A stretch of 64,000 bases of DNA, taken from the NCBI GenBank assembly GCA_022710725.1, contig JAKLGK010000002.1, positions 392,420-456,419 on the forward strand, given 5' to 3'. How positions within the stretch are numbered: the first letter of the stretch is position 1; each line of letters starts with the position of its first letter. The DNA comes from Verrucomicrobiota bacterium. Lineage in GTDB: Bacteria; Verrucomicrobiota; Kiritimatiellia; CAIQIC01; JAGNIJ01. Both the position numbers and the translations under genes were made by a program. Below are positions 36,801 to 46,961 of this stretch, in pieces. The notes below the pieces were generated by a model, which worked only from the letters and a program-made list of their open reading frames with translations, made no database searches and was not told the DNA's origin.

Positions 36801-37403
36801 ATGCCCCCCGATGGGGCATCGCGGCCGGCGTACCCGCTGGAAGTCCGACTGAAGGCCGTAAAGCTGTACCTGGAAGAAGGGCTGTCCCCCAAGCCGGTAA
36901 GCCGGGAGGTGGGGATCCATCCCAGCCAGTTATACGACTGGGCCAAGCGCTACAAGGCCGGAGGGGAATCCGGCTTGGCGCCAGGCCAACGCAGAGGCAC
37001 CCCGCCGAAGCGTTCCGCCCATGCCCTGCGCCAGAAGATCACCGAGGTTAAGCAACAGAACCCGTCCTTTGGGGTCAAGCGGATCAGCCAGTGGTTAAGG
37101 CGGGTGCTGTTCCTGCCGGCCAGCCCCGAGACGGTGCGGCGGACGCTGCACCGGCAGGGGCTGATGCCCAAGACGCGCAAGAAGACGCCGCGTGGCGTCG
37201 GGCAGTGGAATCATGATTACACCGAAACGGTGCGATCACCGTCTCGGTGGATGCACAGGTGTTACCCTGTTGTCCGTAAAAAGTGGTCCCATCATCACCG
37301 AGCCGCTACAGGGGTGCCACGGCGGCTCGGTTCAACACAAAAAAAGGTAGGCCCCCCCCTCATCAGGCACATAAGGCGCTCACGCGAAGTCTGTAGTTGT
37401 TGA
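36801..37403 (+). pseudogene. Truncated integrase-core transposase (IS481/IS3-like), N-terminal half only
   Basis: From ATG 36801 the frame gives a helix-turn-helix (AVKLYLEEGLSPKPVSREVG, HPSQLYDWAKRYKAGG), then a second winged-helix region (NPSFGVKRISQWLRRVLFLP, SPETVRRTLHRQGLMPKTRKK) that in full-length IS481/IS3-like transposases precedes the DDE catalytic core. After about residue 130 the similarity collapses and the frame runs to 37403 without a DDE motif. The element is therefore dead. The sequence to 37573 also holds no intact gene. Confidence 0.65.
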
Positions 37404-37537
37404 ATTTTCTGAAGCGGAAGGCGGAAGGGCTGGAGCGGCCCGCCGCAATCCCGACAGAGGAGGGAGCGCACAGGAACCTCCCAGCTACTTCTTGCCTCGT
37501 GACGCCGCTCGCGGCCTTCACGCCCACGAGATCGTGC

Positions 37538-37575
37538 TTGCTCCGTGCTGCGCATACGTTATTATACGCCCGTAT
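37538..37575 (+). promoter_or_regulatory. Promoter and putative autoregulatory operator of the TetR gene
   Basis: TTGCTC (37538-37543), 16-base spacer, TATTAT (37560-37565), then ATG at 37574, so the message is nearly leaderless. The palindrome ATACG-CC-CGTAT (37564-37575) overlaps the -10 end, the predicted start point and the initiation codon; a TetR dimer bound there would block transcription. Confidence 0.4.
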
Positions 37576-38206
37576 GACTAAAGGACGAGGTCGACAGGCC
37601 CGTCAGCCGGAGGTGACGCGCCGGCGCATCGTGGAGGCGGCGGGGCGGTTGTTCGCGAAGCGCGGGTTCAACGGGGTCGGGTTTCGGGACATCGCGACCG
37701 CGGCGCGGGTGTCTCTCCGGATGCCGAACCACCACTTCGGCACCAAGGAACAGCTCTTCGCCGAGTGCGTTCGTTACGCGTTGACGGAGAAGATGGATTT
37801 CCCCGCCCTCTTCGCGAGCGAACCGTCCGGAACGGCCACCCGCATCGCCGCAAAGATCCGCGCGTGTTTCTTCGCGGTCATCCCGCCCGACGGCCGCTCC
37901 TCCTGGTGCGGCGAGATCCTGGGGCGCGCGCTCACCGAGAATCTGAACGATGCGCTGAAGGCATTCCAGGACGGCCTCAGGCCCGCGCGCGAGTGGTTCC
38001 ACCCGGCGCTCCGGACCATTCGTCCGCGCATGACACCGACCGCGTTCGCGCTGTGGTACGGCTCGCTCTGGGCGCAAGTGTCGTTCTTCGTGACGGCGCG
38101 GGCGGCCATCCTCGCGCGACTTGGGAAGCGGCGCTACGACAAGGCTCTTGTGCGCATGGCCGCGAATCATCTTGTTCATGGGATGTTGAAGCAGCTCGAA
38201 AACTAA
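37574..38206 (+). CDS. TetR/AcrR-family transcriptional regulator
   Basis: 210 residues. The N-terminal DNA-binding domain is typical: TRRRIVEAAGRLFAKRGFNGVGFRDIATAARVS followed by the recognition-helix stretch MPNHHFGTKEQLFAEC (normally YHHFGSKEEL). The C-terminal domain carries the ligand pocket and resembles the CecR/YbiH-type domain loosely (CFFAVIPP, WCGEILGRAL). It lies 12 bases upstream of the 2428-residue secreted protein with a shared transcript, so it probably controls itself and that protein. The upstream frame is open, but the conserved domain begins at 37574. Confidence 0.88.
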   Translation: MTKGRGRQARQPEVTRRRIVEAAGRLFAKRGFNGVGFRDIATAARVSLRMPNHHFGTKEQLFAECVRYALTEKMDFPALFASEPSGTATRIAAKIRACFFAVIPPDGRSSWCGEILGRALTENLNDALKAFQDGLRPAREWFHPALRTIRPRMTPTAFALWYGSLWAQVSFFVTARAAILARLGKRRYDKALVRMAANHLVHGMLKQLEN

Positions 38207-38218
38207 GGAGTAGGCGTC

Positions 38219-41200
38219 ATGAAACGTATGGTCGCCCTGATATCCGGTTTACTGGTTGCCGGGTCCGTTCAAGCCGCCACCCTTTACGTCTGGACGAACA
38301 GCCCCGCCAACGGGCCGGGCACGGCGTGGAGCAACGCCTTCCACACAATCCAAGCCGCGGTCGACGCGGCCGGGGCGGGCGGCCTGGTCCTTGTGACAAA
38401 CGGCATGTACTCGGTCGGGGGGCGCGCGACGCCAGGCGGAACGCTGGTCAGCCGCGTCTGCCTGACGAACGGCATCACCGTTCGCAGCATGAACGGCCCG
38501 AACGTCACCACCATCGCCGGCATGTTTGATTCGACCACTCTCTCAAACGGTCCGCTCGCCGTCCGCTGCGCCTACGTCAGCACCGGCACGGTTCTGTCCG
38601 GTTTCACCCTGACCTTCGGACACACGGGGAACAGCGGCAACTGGCCCTTCGACACGGGCGGTGGCGGCGCGCTGCTGATGGGCGGCACGATCTCCAACTG
38701 CGTGTTGTCCGGCAACCAGGCGCATGCCGACGGCGGCGGAGCCGGGGTCTGGTATGGCGGCGAGATCTGGAACAGCCGGATCGAGAGCAACTTTGTCGTG
38801 ACGGCAAACGGCGGCGGCGCCTACGTCCGATACGGCAGCCTCCTGCGCAACTGCCTGTTCCGAGGCAACGACGCCTCGGCCAGCAGCGGGACGGGCCTTG
38901 GCGGCGGCCTTTGCATCTCCTCCGGCGGAGGATCGGTCGAGAACTGCACGATCGTCAGCAATACCGCGAAGCAGGGCGGCGGCGTCTTCACCTACCAGAA
39001 CGGGACGAACCTCAATGACATCATCTGGGGCAACACGGCGACGACGAGCGGGGACAACTGGCAGTTCAACACGACCGGCCGCTACGAGTACTGCTGCACG
39101 ACCCCGCTGACGGGGCTCCCCTACGGCACCGGCTGCATCTCGAACGACCCTGACTTTGTCGACGGCAGTTACCACGTCCGGTTCAACTCGCCCTGCGTCG
39201 ACGCCGGGACGAACCTGCCGTGGACCGCCACGGCGAAGGACCTGGACGGATCGAACCGGCTCGTCGGCGCGTGCGTCGACCTCGGCTGCTACGAGGCGCC
39301 GTTTGTCCTGAGGGTGACCCATACGGTCCCGCGGAACGGCTCGAACACCGTCGCGGTTGCCGCCAGCCTCGTCGCCCAGTTCAATACGAACATGATGGGT
39401 TCGACCATCACCTCCAACCGTTTCCTGGTCTTCAGCGATCAGCACGCCGGGCGCTCCGGCAGCGTCAGCTTCAACTCGGCCACCAACGAGGCGACGCTCG
39501 ATCCCTCCGTCAACTTCTACGCCGGCGAGGAGATCGTCGCGGAGCTGACCCGCGGCATCACCAACGCGGCGGGAACGAAGGAGCTGCCCTGGCACTCGTG
39601 GTCCTTCCGGGCGGCGGCGCAACAGGGCAACGGCGTGTTCCTCCAGCAGGAGCCGGCCGGAATCTGGAACCGCGCCAGGACGGTCGCCCTCGGTGACCTG
39701 AACGGGGACACTTACCTCGATGCCTTCATCGTCGGCGGGGCCGGCGGCGTGGGGACGAACCTGGTCTACACGAACAACGGAAGCGGACTCCTGTTCGACA
39801 GCGGCCAGCGATTGAGGACCACCAACGGATATGAGGCCGTGCTCGGAGACGTGGACCGCGACGGCGACCTCGACGCGGTCGTGTCCTGGCGGGAGTGGGC
39901 CGCGCCCTCGCAGGTCCTCACGAACAACGGCGCAGGCCAGTTCTTCTTCGGCCAGAACATCGCCACGGACTCAACCTATCAGATCGCCCTCGCGGAGCTG
40001 AACGGGGACGGCTGGCTCGACGCCTTCGTCACCTACCAGCTCAACGCCGCCGAGGTCTGGACCAACAACCGGGCGGGGAAGCTTTCGTTCAACTACCGGC
40101 CCTCTAGCGCCGTCCTGCAATGCGCGTCCGCCGGAGATGTGAACGGCGACGGGTTCAACGACCTCGTCGCGGGCCGCAAGACGCAGAGCGGCGCGCAGGC
40201 GATGCTCAACAACAGCAATGGCGTCTTCACCTGGGCGGGAAGCGTGTTCGGCACGGGCGGCGTCTCCGGCGTCTCGTGCATCGAACTCGGTGACCTCGAC
40301 GGTGACGGCGACCTTGATGCGGTGGTAGCCCATTCGGACACGGGCATTCGCCCAGCTCTCAACGACGGGAGCGGAACCTTCACTGACAGCGGCCAGATCT
40401 TGGGGACCTACAACCTTGTCCGCCTGGCCGACCTGGACGGCGACGGGGATCTGGATATCGGCACCGCGACCAACCTCTACCTCAACAACGGGCTCGGAAC
40501 CTTCACCGTGAGTTCTACTATGAATTTCGGCGGGTGGTCGGACTCCGGACTCGATGTGGGCGATCTGGACAACGATGGCGACGTGGATGCCTTTGTCCTC
40601 CAGAAACCGAGTTTCGGCGACATGGGCATTTTCCTGAATTCGATGCCGGAGATGCAGGTCTTGGGCACGAACGGCAGCGTGATCGAGAACGGAGCGGCGC
40701 CCTCTTCCGCCGCCGGCACCGACTTCGGCGCCACGCCCGAGGGGCTGACGATCACTAACCGGTTGTCCATCACCAACAGCGGCGTGGTCGCGCTGGCGAT
40801 TTCCGGCGTGACGATCAGCGGCACCGGGGCGGCCCGGTTCCAGGTCCTCGGCGTGCCCGCGAAGATTGAAGCACACAGCCGCAGCAACTTCTACGTCACG
40901 TTCACCGCATACTTGGGAACCTCGACCGCGTCGGTCTCCATCGCCAACAACAGTGCGAACACGCCCTACGTCTTCGGGGTCCAGGGCGCCCGGTACGTTT
41001 CGTCGTTCCGGGTGACCAACACGATCCCGCCCAACGCGGCCAACGACGTGGCCGCCGGGGCCGACCTCGTCGCCCAGTTCAGCGCCGCGGCGAGCGGCTC
41101 GACGCTGACCTCGAATCGCTTCCACGCCTACTCGCTTCTGCGCGGCAGACAGCGCGGCGCCATCTCGTTCAACGAGTCCACCAACGAGGCGACGCTGGAC

Positions 41201-44200
41201 CTGACGGCGGACTTCCGCCCGGGCGAGCGGATCTTCGCATACCTGTCGCAGGGCGTGACGAATGCGGCGGGCACGGCCTCCTTCGCGGCGCACGCGTGGT
41301 CGTTCTTTGCCGAGGCCGCAAACGGCAATGCGCGTTTCATGGAGAATGGGCAGATCATCACGGGGTATGTGGCGGCGGCGGCCTGCGGCGACATGAACGG
41401 CGACGGGCACCTGGATGCCGTGCTGGGGCTGCAGGAAGGGACGGACATCCGCGTTCGCGTCATGCTCAACGACGGCCATGGGGTCTTTTCCTGGGGGCCG
41501 GCGGGCACGCTGGTCTCCGGCCTGTACCCCACGATGGTCCTGGGAGACATGGACGGCGACGGCGACCTGGACGTGTTCGTGGCGATGATGTGCCAAAGCA
41601 CCGTGCTCCTGCTCAACGACGGGACCGGCGCGTTTACGGCAAGCGGCCAGTCGTTCCCGGCCGGGACGGCGGTGGCCGTCGCGGACTTCGACGGCGACGG
41701 CAGCCTGGACGCAGCGGTCGGCGACGAGTGCTCGAGCGACATGTCGATCCACTTGAACAACGGCACCGGCGTGTTCAGTCACGTTCACTCCAATTACGTC
41801 GGCGCCGTCGAGGGCATGGACGTCGGCGACGTGGACGGAGACGGGGACCTGGACCTCTACACGGCGGGCTGGGGCAACACGCTGCTCAACGACGGCACGG
41901 GCCATTTCACGGCGGGTGGGCCGGTCGCGGACTCGTCCTATGACGCGGCGCTCGGGGACCTGGACGGGGATGGTGACCTGGACGCCGCCGTCGCCACGGC
42001 GTCCGGCCTGTCTGGCGCCCAATGCCTCTCGGTTCTCCTGAATGACGGCGCAGGGCATTTCACTTCCGACTCCATCGCCGGACCCGCCAACTCGAGCGGG
42101 TGGAGGGTGGAACTGGGGGACCTGGACGCGGACGGCGACTTGGACGCCTTGGTGGGAGGGATGCTCTTCAGTACTTCCTACAAGACCTGGATCTTCACCA
42201 ATGACGGCCTGGGTCACATGACGTTGCTGAACGAGACGCTGCCCTCGGGCGAATACTGCTACACCACGAGCATCGGACTCGGCGACCTGGATGAGGACGG
42301 CGGGCTCGACCTCGTGATCGCCAGCACGAACAACCTGAACCGCCCGTTCTGGATCAACGCGGCGCCTGAGATGGAGGTGCTGGGGACCAACGGCGCGACG
42401 ATCGGCGATCCGACGTTGCTCGTGTTTGAGCCGCCGGACTCCGCCAAGGGAACTCGCATGGGCGACTTTCCGACGGGCCCGGACTTCTTCACCAACCGGC
42501 TGGTTGTGTCCAACAGCGGGCCCGGCATCCTGCGCCTGAGGCAACCGGTTCTCGACCGCCCGGACGCTCCCTGGTTCCGGGTCGGCAGCCTGCCCTCGAC
42601 CCTGCCGGCAAATGCGACGACCAACCTGGATATCATCTTCGTCCCCGGCATCACCGGCTGGGACACGCTGACCGCGCGGGTCACGTTCACGCACGCCGGC
42701 TGGTACACGAACAGCCAAGGTGACGAGACGAACATGCAGATCTGGATCAGCGCCCGGGGCGTCACACCCCTGATCATCAGCAACCTCTATTCCAACGCCC
42801 CGGCCTGCGACATCGCCCACGGCGCCGAGGTCTCGGCCTGGTTCGCCGAGGAGCCGCTGGCGTCGACGGTCGATTCCAACGCGCTCTACGTCTACGGCTC
42901 GCTGGGCGGCGTGTGGCATGGAGCGGTGACCTATGACGCCGGCGGCCGCGTCGTCTCGCTCTATCCCGAGAGCGACGCCCGGCCGGGGGAGTACATGACG
43001 GCCGTGGTACCCCTCGTCGTCAGCAACGCGGCGGCCACGACGCGCTTCCGGCCTTTCGCCTGGTCGTTCCACGCCAAGGCCCCGGACGGGACCGGCTGCT
43101 TCACGCCGGGACCGGACATCGTGATCTCCAACTTCCTGTTCGTGATGAACACCGCCTTGGGCGACCTGGACGGCGACGGCGACCTCGATGCGCTGGTGGG
43201 CCTGGACGTGCATCCGGGCTACCGGATCGCGCTGCTGTTCAACGACGGGACGGGCCGGCTGGTGGAGCGCGACGCCCTGCGGCCGCCGGCCGGCTGCACG
43301 GATATGATCGGGCCGGCGATGGTCTCCGACCTCGACAGCGACGGCGACGTGGACATCGTCACGGAGGTCGGCGCGTCGAGCGAGAACGGTCTGGCCGTCT
43401 GGAAGAACGACGGGACGGGACATTTCACCAACACGTTCGTCCACCGGCTGAACGAAATCCATCTGCCCTCGCAGGTCCGGCTCGGGGACGCCGACGGCGA
43501 TGGGGACGTGGACGTCATGTTCGCCATGCGGGGGGACTGGTTCAGCACCAATGGGCCGCCGATCTGGCTCAACGACGGCACCGGCCAGTTCTCGCCCCTG
43601 ACCAACAATAGCGCCGGCCCGATGGCCTTCCCCCCGGCGTTCGTGGGCGATATCGGCGACGTGGACGGCGACGGCGACCTCGATATGGTCTTCTCGGGTG
43701 GCTACAACAGCCTCTTCCCCTACCTGCCCGTCTGGCTCAACGACGGCCGCGGGCGGTTCACCGACAGCGGGCAGTCGCTGGAATCCGATTACGTCTTCAG
43801 TGTCAACCTGGGCGACCTGGACGGCGACAGCGATCTCGACATCTTCGCTGTCCGCGATTACGAGGCCTGCATCTGGACCAACGACGGCACCGGCCACTTC
43901 TCGTTCGGGAGCCAGACGAATCTCTCCGCCAGCTCGGGCCAGCACACCTGCCAGGGCATGGCGGACCTAGACGGCGACGGGGACGTGGACGCGCTGGTGG
44001 GCGCTTGGGGCTCGAACTCCCTCAACCAGGTCTTGCTCAACGACGGCACCGGCCACTTCACGGCCAGCGACGCGGCTGCCGGGACCGCGGGGCACAGGAT
44101 GTCGTCGATGGGCGACCTCAACGGCGACGGCTCGGTGGACGTGCTATTGAGCCGGATTGACTCGTATCCTATCAACCCCCAGCTCCAGGTGTGGCTGAAC

Positions 44201-45505
44201 CAAACGTGGCCGAAGGCGGGGTTCGGCAAGGCGCTGCAGTTCGACGGAACGGATTCCCTGACCGTCCCCGGCAACCGCTTCAACCGGTTCGCGGGCACCA
44301 ACGACTTCACCATCGGCATGTGGGTCCGGCCGCGCGGCCCCGGTTCCCTCTACCACCTAGATGCCGAGCCCGGCGACTTGGTGATGGATCTGACGGTGCA
44401 GGCCGACCTGGCCGCCCAGTTCGAGCTTAGCCAATGGGGATACTGTGGAGGAGGCCTGCTGCAAACGCCGCCTCTCCCCTCCAATCACTGGAGCCACGTC
44501 GCGATCGTGAAGCAAGGCGGCACGTTCCGTATCCTGCAAGACGGCGCGGTCCGGTCGGAAGGCTGGGTCAGCGACTGCGTGACGAACGCCGTCGCGCCGG
44601 CGAGCGACATCCGGATCGGGGAGATCTTCGTGGGCGACCTGGATGAGATCCAGATCTGGAACAGGGGGCTGACGGAGCCGCAGGTCGGCGACTGGATGTA
44701 CCGCGCGCCGGACCGGACGCACCCGTACATCACCAACCTCGTCGCGCACTTCGACTGCAATGAGGGCGTTGGACTTCGGACGACCAGCCGTGAGGGACCG
44801 CCGGTTCAGGCCGACTTCTCGAGCGGCATGGGCACGAACGCCTGGATCGACTCCGGCGTCCGCGATTGGCGCACGTGGGTCAACCATTCGCTGGACGGCG
44901 GAATGGTCGGCCGTCACGCGGACGGCACCAGCTCGAACGGTTCGGACTGGAACCTCTTGTTCGAACTGATCAGTCAGAGCTCGTTCGGCACGGTCCAGGT
45001 CACGACTGCCAACGGATTCCAGTTTGTCCCGCCGACCAACCAGTTCGGCACGAACGTCTTCACCTACCAGGTGATCTCCACCAACGGGCTGACATCCTCG
45101 GTTGCGACAGCGTCGGTGGTTGTCCCGACGGACTATGATCAGGACAGCATGGCGGACTTGTGGGAGCAAGCGCAGGGGCTTGATCCGTCGTACGCGGGGG
45201 ACGCGCACGGCGATAAGGACGACGACAAGTACGACAACTTGAGCGAGTATGTGGCCGATACGATCGCGACGGACAGCAACTCGTTCCTCTCGCTCATCCA
45301 GATCCGGAAGACCAACTCCGTGGCCGTTGTATTCTCCTGCACCAATACGCGGATCTACTCGCTGGAGTACAACGTGGAACTGGCCACCGGCCAGTGGTCA
45401 TCGGTCGTCGGCCCGTCCAACGGCACCGACAGTGGCGCGATGACACTGACAGACACCAACAACGCGGTGCAGCGCTCGTACCGGGTGGGCGTCTCCAGGC
45501 CATAG
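38219..45505 (+). CDS. Giant secreted protein: beta-helix, three Ig/FG-GAP modules, LamG, C-terminal sorting-like domain
   Basis: 2428 residues, signal peptide MKRMVALISGLLVAGSVQA, AAGGAG ribosome site. Residues about 20-360 form a right-handed beta-helix of the polymorphic outer-membrane repeat type (GGGGALLMGGTISNCVLSGN). Then come three large modules starting near residues 362, 927 and 1517: each opens with a Big_5-like Ig domain (for example AQFNTNMMGSTITSNRF) and continues with seven or so FG-GAP/VCBS calcium repeats (LGDLDGDGDLDA). The first two end in an ASH-like domain (PEMQVLGTNG and PEMEVLGTNG). A LamG/concanavalin-like domain (LQFDGTDSLTVPG ... TIGMWVRPRG) occupies about 1996-2165. 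The tail has a DYDQDSMADLWE calcium motif and a beta domain ending RSYRVGVSRP. Likely a surface adhesin or glycan-binding protein. Confidence 0.85.
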   Translation: MKRMVALISGLLVAGSVQAATLYVWTNSPANGPGTAWSNAFHTIQAAVDAAGAGGLVLVTNGMYSVGGRATPGGTLVSRVCLTNGITVRSMNGPNVTTIAGMFDSTTLSNGPLAVRCAYVSTGTVLSGFTLTFGHTGNSGNWPFDTGGGGALLMGGTISNCVLSGNQAHADGGGAGVWYGGEIWNSRIESNFVVTANGGGAYVRYGSLLRNCLFRGNDASASSGTGLGGGLCISSGGGSVENCTIVSNTAKQGGGVFTYQNGTNLNDIIWGNTATTSGDNWQFNTTGRYEYCCTTPLTGLPYGTGCISNDPDFVDGSYHVRFNSPCVDAGTNLPWTATAKDLDGSNRLVGACVDLGCYEAPFVLRVTHTVPRNGSNTVAVAASLVAQFNTNMMGSTITSNRFLVFSDQHAGRSGSVSFNSATNEATLDPSVNFYAGEEIVAELTRGITNAAGTKELPWHSWSFRAAAQQGNGVFLQQEPAGIWNRARTVALGDLNGDTYLDAFIVGGAGGVGTNLVYTNNGSGLLFDSGQRLRTTNGYEAVLGDVDRDGDLDAVVSWREWAAPSQVLTNNGAGQFFFGQNIATDSTYQIALAELNGDGWLDAFVTYQLNAAEVWTNNRAGKLSFNYRPSSAVLQCASAGDVNGDGFNDLVAGRKTQSGAQAMLNNSNGVFTWAGSVFGTGGVSGVSCIELGDLDGDGDLDAVVAHSDTGIRPALNDGSGTFTDSGQILGTYNLVRLADLDGDGDLDIGTATNLYLNNGLGTFTVSSTMNFGGWSDSGLDVGDLDNDGDVDAFVLQKPSFGDMGIFLNSMPEMQVLGTNGSVIENGAAPSSAAGTDFGATPEGLTITNRLSITNSGVVALAISGVTISGTGAARFQVLGVPAKIEAHSRSNFYVTFTAYLGTSTASVSIANNSANTPYVFGVQGARYVSSFRVTNTIPPNAANDVAAGADLVAQFSAAASGSTLTSNRFHAYSLLRGRQRGAISFNESTNEATLDLTADFRPGERIFAYLSQGVTNAAGTASFAAHAWSFFAEAANGNARFMENGQIITGYVAAAACGDMNGDGHLDAVLGLQEGTDIRVRVMLNDGHGVFSWGPAGTLVSGLYPTMVLGDMDGDGDLDVFVAMMCQSTVLLLNDGTGAFTASGQSFPAGTAVAVADFDGDGSLDAAVGDECSSDMSIHLNNGTGVFSHVHSNYVGAVEGMDVGDVDGDGDLDLYTAGWGNTLLNDGTGHFTAGGPVADSSYDAALGDLDGDGDLDAAVATASGLSGAQCLSVLLNDGAGHFTSDSIAGPANSSGWRVELGDLDADGDLDALVGGMLFSTSYKTWIFTNDGLGHMTLLNETLPSGEYCYTTSIGLGDLDEDGGLDLVIASTNNLNRPFWINAAPEMEVLGTNGATIGDPTLLVFEPPDSAKGTRMGDFPTGPDFFTNRLVVSNSGPGILRLRQPVLDRPDAPWFRVGSLPSTLPANATTNLDIIFVPGITGWDTLTARVTFTHAGWYTNSQGDETNMQIWISARGVTPLIISNLYSNAPACDIAHGAEVSAWFAEEPLASTVDSNALYVYGSLGGVWHGAVTYDAGGRVVSLYPESDARPGEYMTAVVPLVVSNAAATTRFRPFAWSFHAKAPDGTGCFTPGPDIVISNFLFVMNTALGDLDGDGDLDALVGLDVHPGYRIALLFNDGTGRLVERDALRPPAGCTDMIGPAMVSDLDSDGDVDIVTEVGASSENGLAVWKNDGTGHFTNTFVHRLNEIHLPSQVRLGDADGDGDVDVMFAMRGDWFSTNGPPIWLNDGTGQFSPLTNNSAGPMAFPPAFVGDIGDVDGDGDLDMVFSGGYNSLFPYLPVWLNDGRGRFTDSGQSLESDYVFSVNLGDLDGDSDLDIFAVRDYEACIWTNDGTGHFSFGSQTNLSASSGQHTCQGMADLDGDGDVDALVGAWGSNSLNQVLLNDGTGHFTASDAAAGTAGHRMSSMGDLNGDGSVDVLLSRIDSYPINPQLQVWLNQTWPKAGFGKALQFDGTDSLTVPGNRFNRFAGTNDFTIGMWVRPRGPGSLYHLDAEPGDLVMDLTVQADLAAQFELSQWGYCGGGLLQTPPLPSNHWSHVAIVKQGGTFRILQDGAVRSEGWVSDCVTNAVAPASDIRIGEIFVGDLDEIQIWNRGLTEPQVGDWMYRAPDRTHPYITNLVAHFDCNEGVGLRTTSREGPPVQADFSSGMGTNAWIDSGVRDWRTWVNHSLDGGMVGRHADGTSSNGSDWNLLFELISQSSFGTVQVTTANGFQFVPPTNQFGTNVFTYQVISTNGLTSSVATASVVVPTDYDQDSMADLWEQAQGLDPSYAGDAHGDKDDDKYDNLSEYVADTIATDSNSFLSLIQIRKTNSVAVVFSCTNTRIYSLEYNVELATGQWSSVVGPSNGTDSGAMTLTDTNNAVQRSYRVGVSRP

Positions 45506-45724
45506 AGGATCCCGCGCTGCTCCGGGTCGCCTGAGGGGTCAATCCGCGCAAGACAGGGCGCTGCGAGTGAAGCGGGTCAGACCTAAACTATAAACTAGTG
45601 GGCTGGGAGAGCGGGCGACGGTGACAGGTTGGGTGGTGCGGGCGGAGAAGTGCAGGAGAACAGATGGGAAAGAACAGGAGATACTCTTTGCTGTTTGACG
45701 TGCCCCCATTGGCGGTACCGCATT

Positions 45725-46591
45725 CTATGTTAGTTTGCCCCCTTGTTCAATGCCAACCGGAAGGCGGAGGGGCGTAGCCCCGGAGCCTTCCGGTTGGACC
45801 GCCGCCGGGGCTGGCGGACGGTATTTCAGACTACTGTGTGGTCGAATCGCGTTGTACTCCTTTCTCCAGCGTTCTATCAGCACCTTGGCCTCCTGCAGCG
45901 TGTCGAAGATCTCCGCATTCAGGAACTCCATCCGAAGCCTGCCGTTGAAGCTTTCGATGTAGCCGTTTTCCCATGGACTCCCTGGTTCGATATACAGCGT
46001 GCCGACCCCCAGCCGTTTCAGCCAGCCCCTCACGGCCTCTGCCGTGAACTCACTCCCATTATCGCTGCGCAAATGCCCCGGAACTCCCCGGCGCACGAAC
46101 AGATCCGTCAACTGCACCAACACGTCCTCGGCCTTCAGCTGGCGCTCCACGTTAATCGCCAGACACTCCCGCGTGTACTCATCCAACACCGTCAGCATCC
46201 GCAACGGCCTCCCCTCGCTCGTTCGCGCCTGTACGAAGTCATAGCTCCACACGTGGTTCCGGTTCTCTGGCCGCAACCGGACACAGGACCCGTCGTTCAG
46301 CCACAGCCTCCGTCTCGGCCTCTGCCTGCGCGGGACTTTGAGCCCTTCCTGCCTCCAAAGCCGCTCCACCCGCTTGTGGTTCACCCGCCATCCCTCGTTC
46401 CGCAGCATCCCCGTCACGAGGCGGTACCCATACCGCCCGTACTGCTGGGCCAACTCGATCATTCGCCGCACCAACGGAGCCTCATCATCGGGTATCACCC
46501 ACACCCGCCGCTGGGTCGTTCGCGGTTGCCCCAGCACCCGACATGCCCGCCGTTCCGACAGCGTCGGGAACGCCTCTTGCACATGGATCAT
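45725..46591 (-). CDS. IS3-family transposase OrfB (DDE catalytic part)
   Basis: 288 residues from ATG 46591. HTH_21-like region, then rve core with the triad visible: Asp in [10 protein letters not shown], Asp in LRSDNGSEF and Glu in [15 protein letters not shown], followed by the [16 protein letters not shown] end block. In-frame sequence upstream of this ATG reads [11 protein letters not shown], matching the LLSPARRR block of the family, so OrfB is probably normally made as an OrfAB fusion by -1 frameshifting near the end of orfA (about 46615-46640). Confidence 0.93.
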   Translation of the reverse strand: MIHVQEAFPTLSERRACRVLGQPRTTQRRVWVIPDDEAPLVRRMIELAQQYGRYGYRLVTGMLRNEGWRVNHKRVERLWRQEGLKVPRRQRPRRRLWLNDGSCVRLRPENRNHVWSYDFVQARTSEGRPLRMLTVLDEYTRECLAINVERQLKAEDVLVQLTDLFVRRGVPGHLRSDNGSEFTAEAVRGWLKRLGVGTLYIEPGSPWENGYIESFNGRLRMEFLNAEIFDTLQEAKVLIERWRKEYNAIRPHSSLKYRPPAPAAVQPEGSGATPLRLPVGIEQGGKLT

Positions 46592-46614
46592 TGCCCGGCG
46601 CCGCTTCGCCGGGC

Positions 46615-46893
46615 TTACAAGTTTGGGCGGGCGGCCTCCCGCAGGATCGCCTTGTCCAACTCCGCGTCAGCCAACAGCCTCTTCAGCCGGCTGTTCTCCT
46701 GTTCGAGTTCCTTGAACCGTTTGGCCTGGTCCACCCGCAGCCCGCCATACTCTTTCCGCCACCGGTAGTATGTAACTTCCGTGATCCCCAGTTGCCGGCA
46801 TACGTCCGGGACGCTCTTGCCGCGGCCTAGTTCTACGTCTGCTTCCCGCAACTTCAGGATGATCTCCTCCGCCTTGTATCGCTTCGCTCCCAT
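46615..46893 (-). CDS. IS3-family transposase OrfA (HTH and leucine zipper)
   Basis: 92 residues: basic N-terminus [19 protein letters not shown], helix-turn-helix [22 protein letters not shown], and a heptad-patterned helix [20 protein letters not shown] that dimerises the protein. It ends LREAARPNL, the point at which family members shift into orfB. Binds the IS ends and regulates transposition. Confidence 0.93.
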   Translation of the reverse strand: MGAKRYKAEEIILKLREADVELGRGKSVPDVCRQLGITEVTYYRWRKEYGGLRVDQAKRFKELEQENSRLKRLLADAELDKAILREAARPNL

Positions 46894-46961
46894 GTCCTGG
46901 GCTCCTTGCTTTGCCTGCCGGATATACTATCCGGCTGGTATCGCTTCAGGGGGCCAGGTCA

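Larger units (their letters stand above)
45692..46961 (-). mobile_element. Complete IS3-family insertion sequence (IS407-like)
   Basis: About 1.27 kb holding orfA and orfB on the minus strand. The ends align as imperfect inverted repeats: TGACGTG-CCCCC...GCGGTACC at 45696 and, on the other strand, TGACCTGGCCCCC...GCGATACC ending at 46961. The hexamer CTTTGC stands directly outside both sides if the left end is taken as the TGTT at 45692 (45686-45691 and 46962-46967). A six-base duplication is longer than usual for IS3, so the left boundary may be 45696 instead. Both reading frames and the DDE residues are intact; it may be active. Confidence 0.85.

Noticed and set aside
39300..44200. Assembly duplication as the cause of the repeated modules in the giant protein
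   Set aside because: The modules differ at most positions and in their endings, so they are old duplications, not an artefact.
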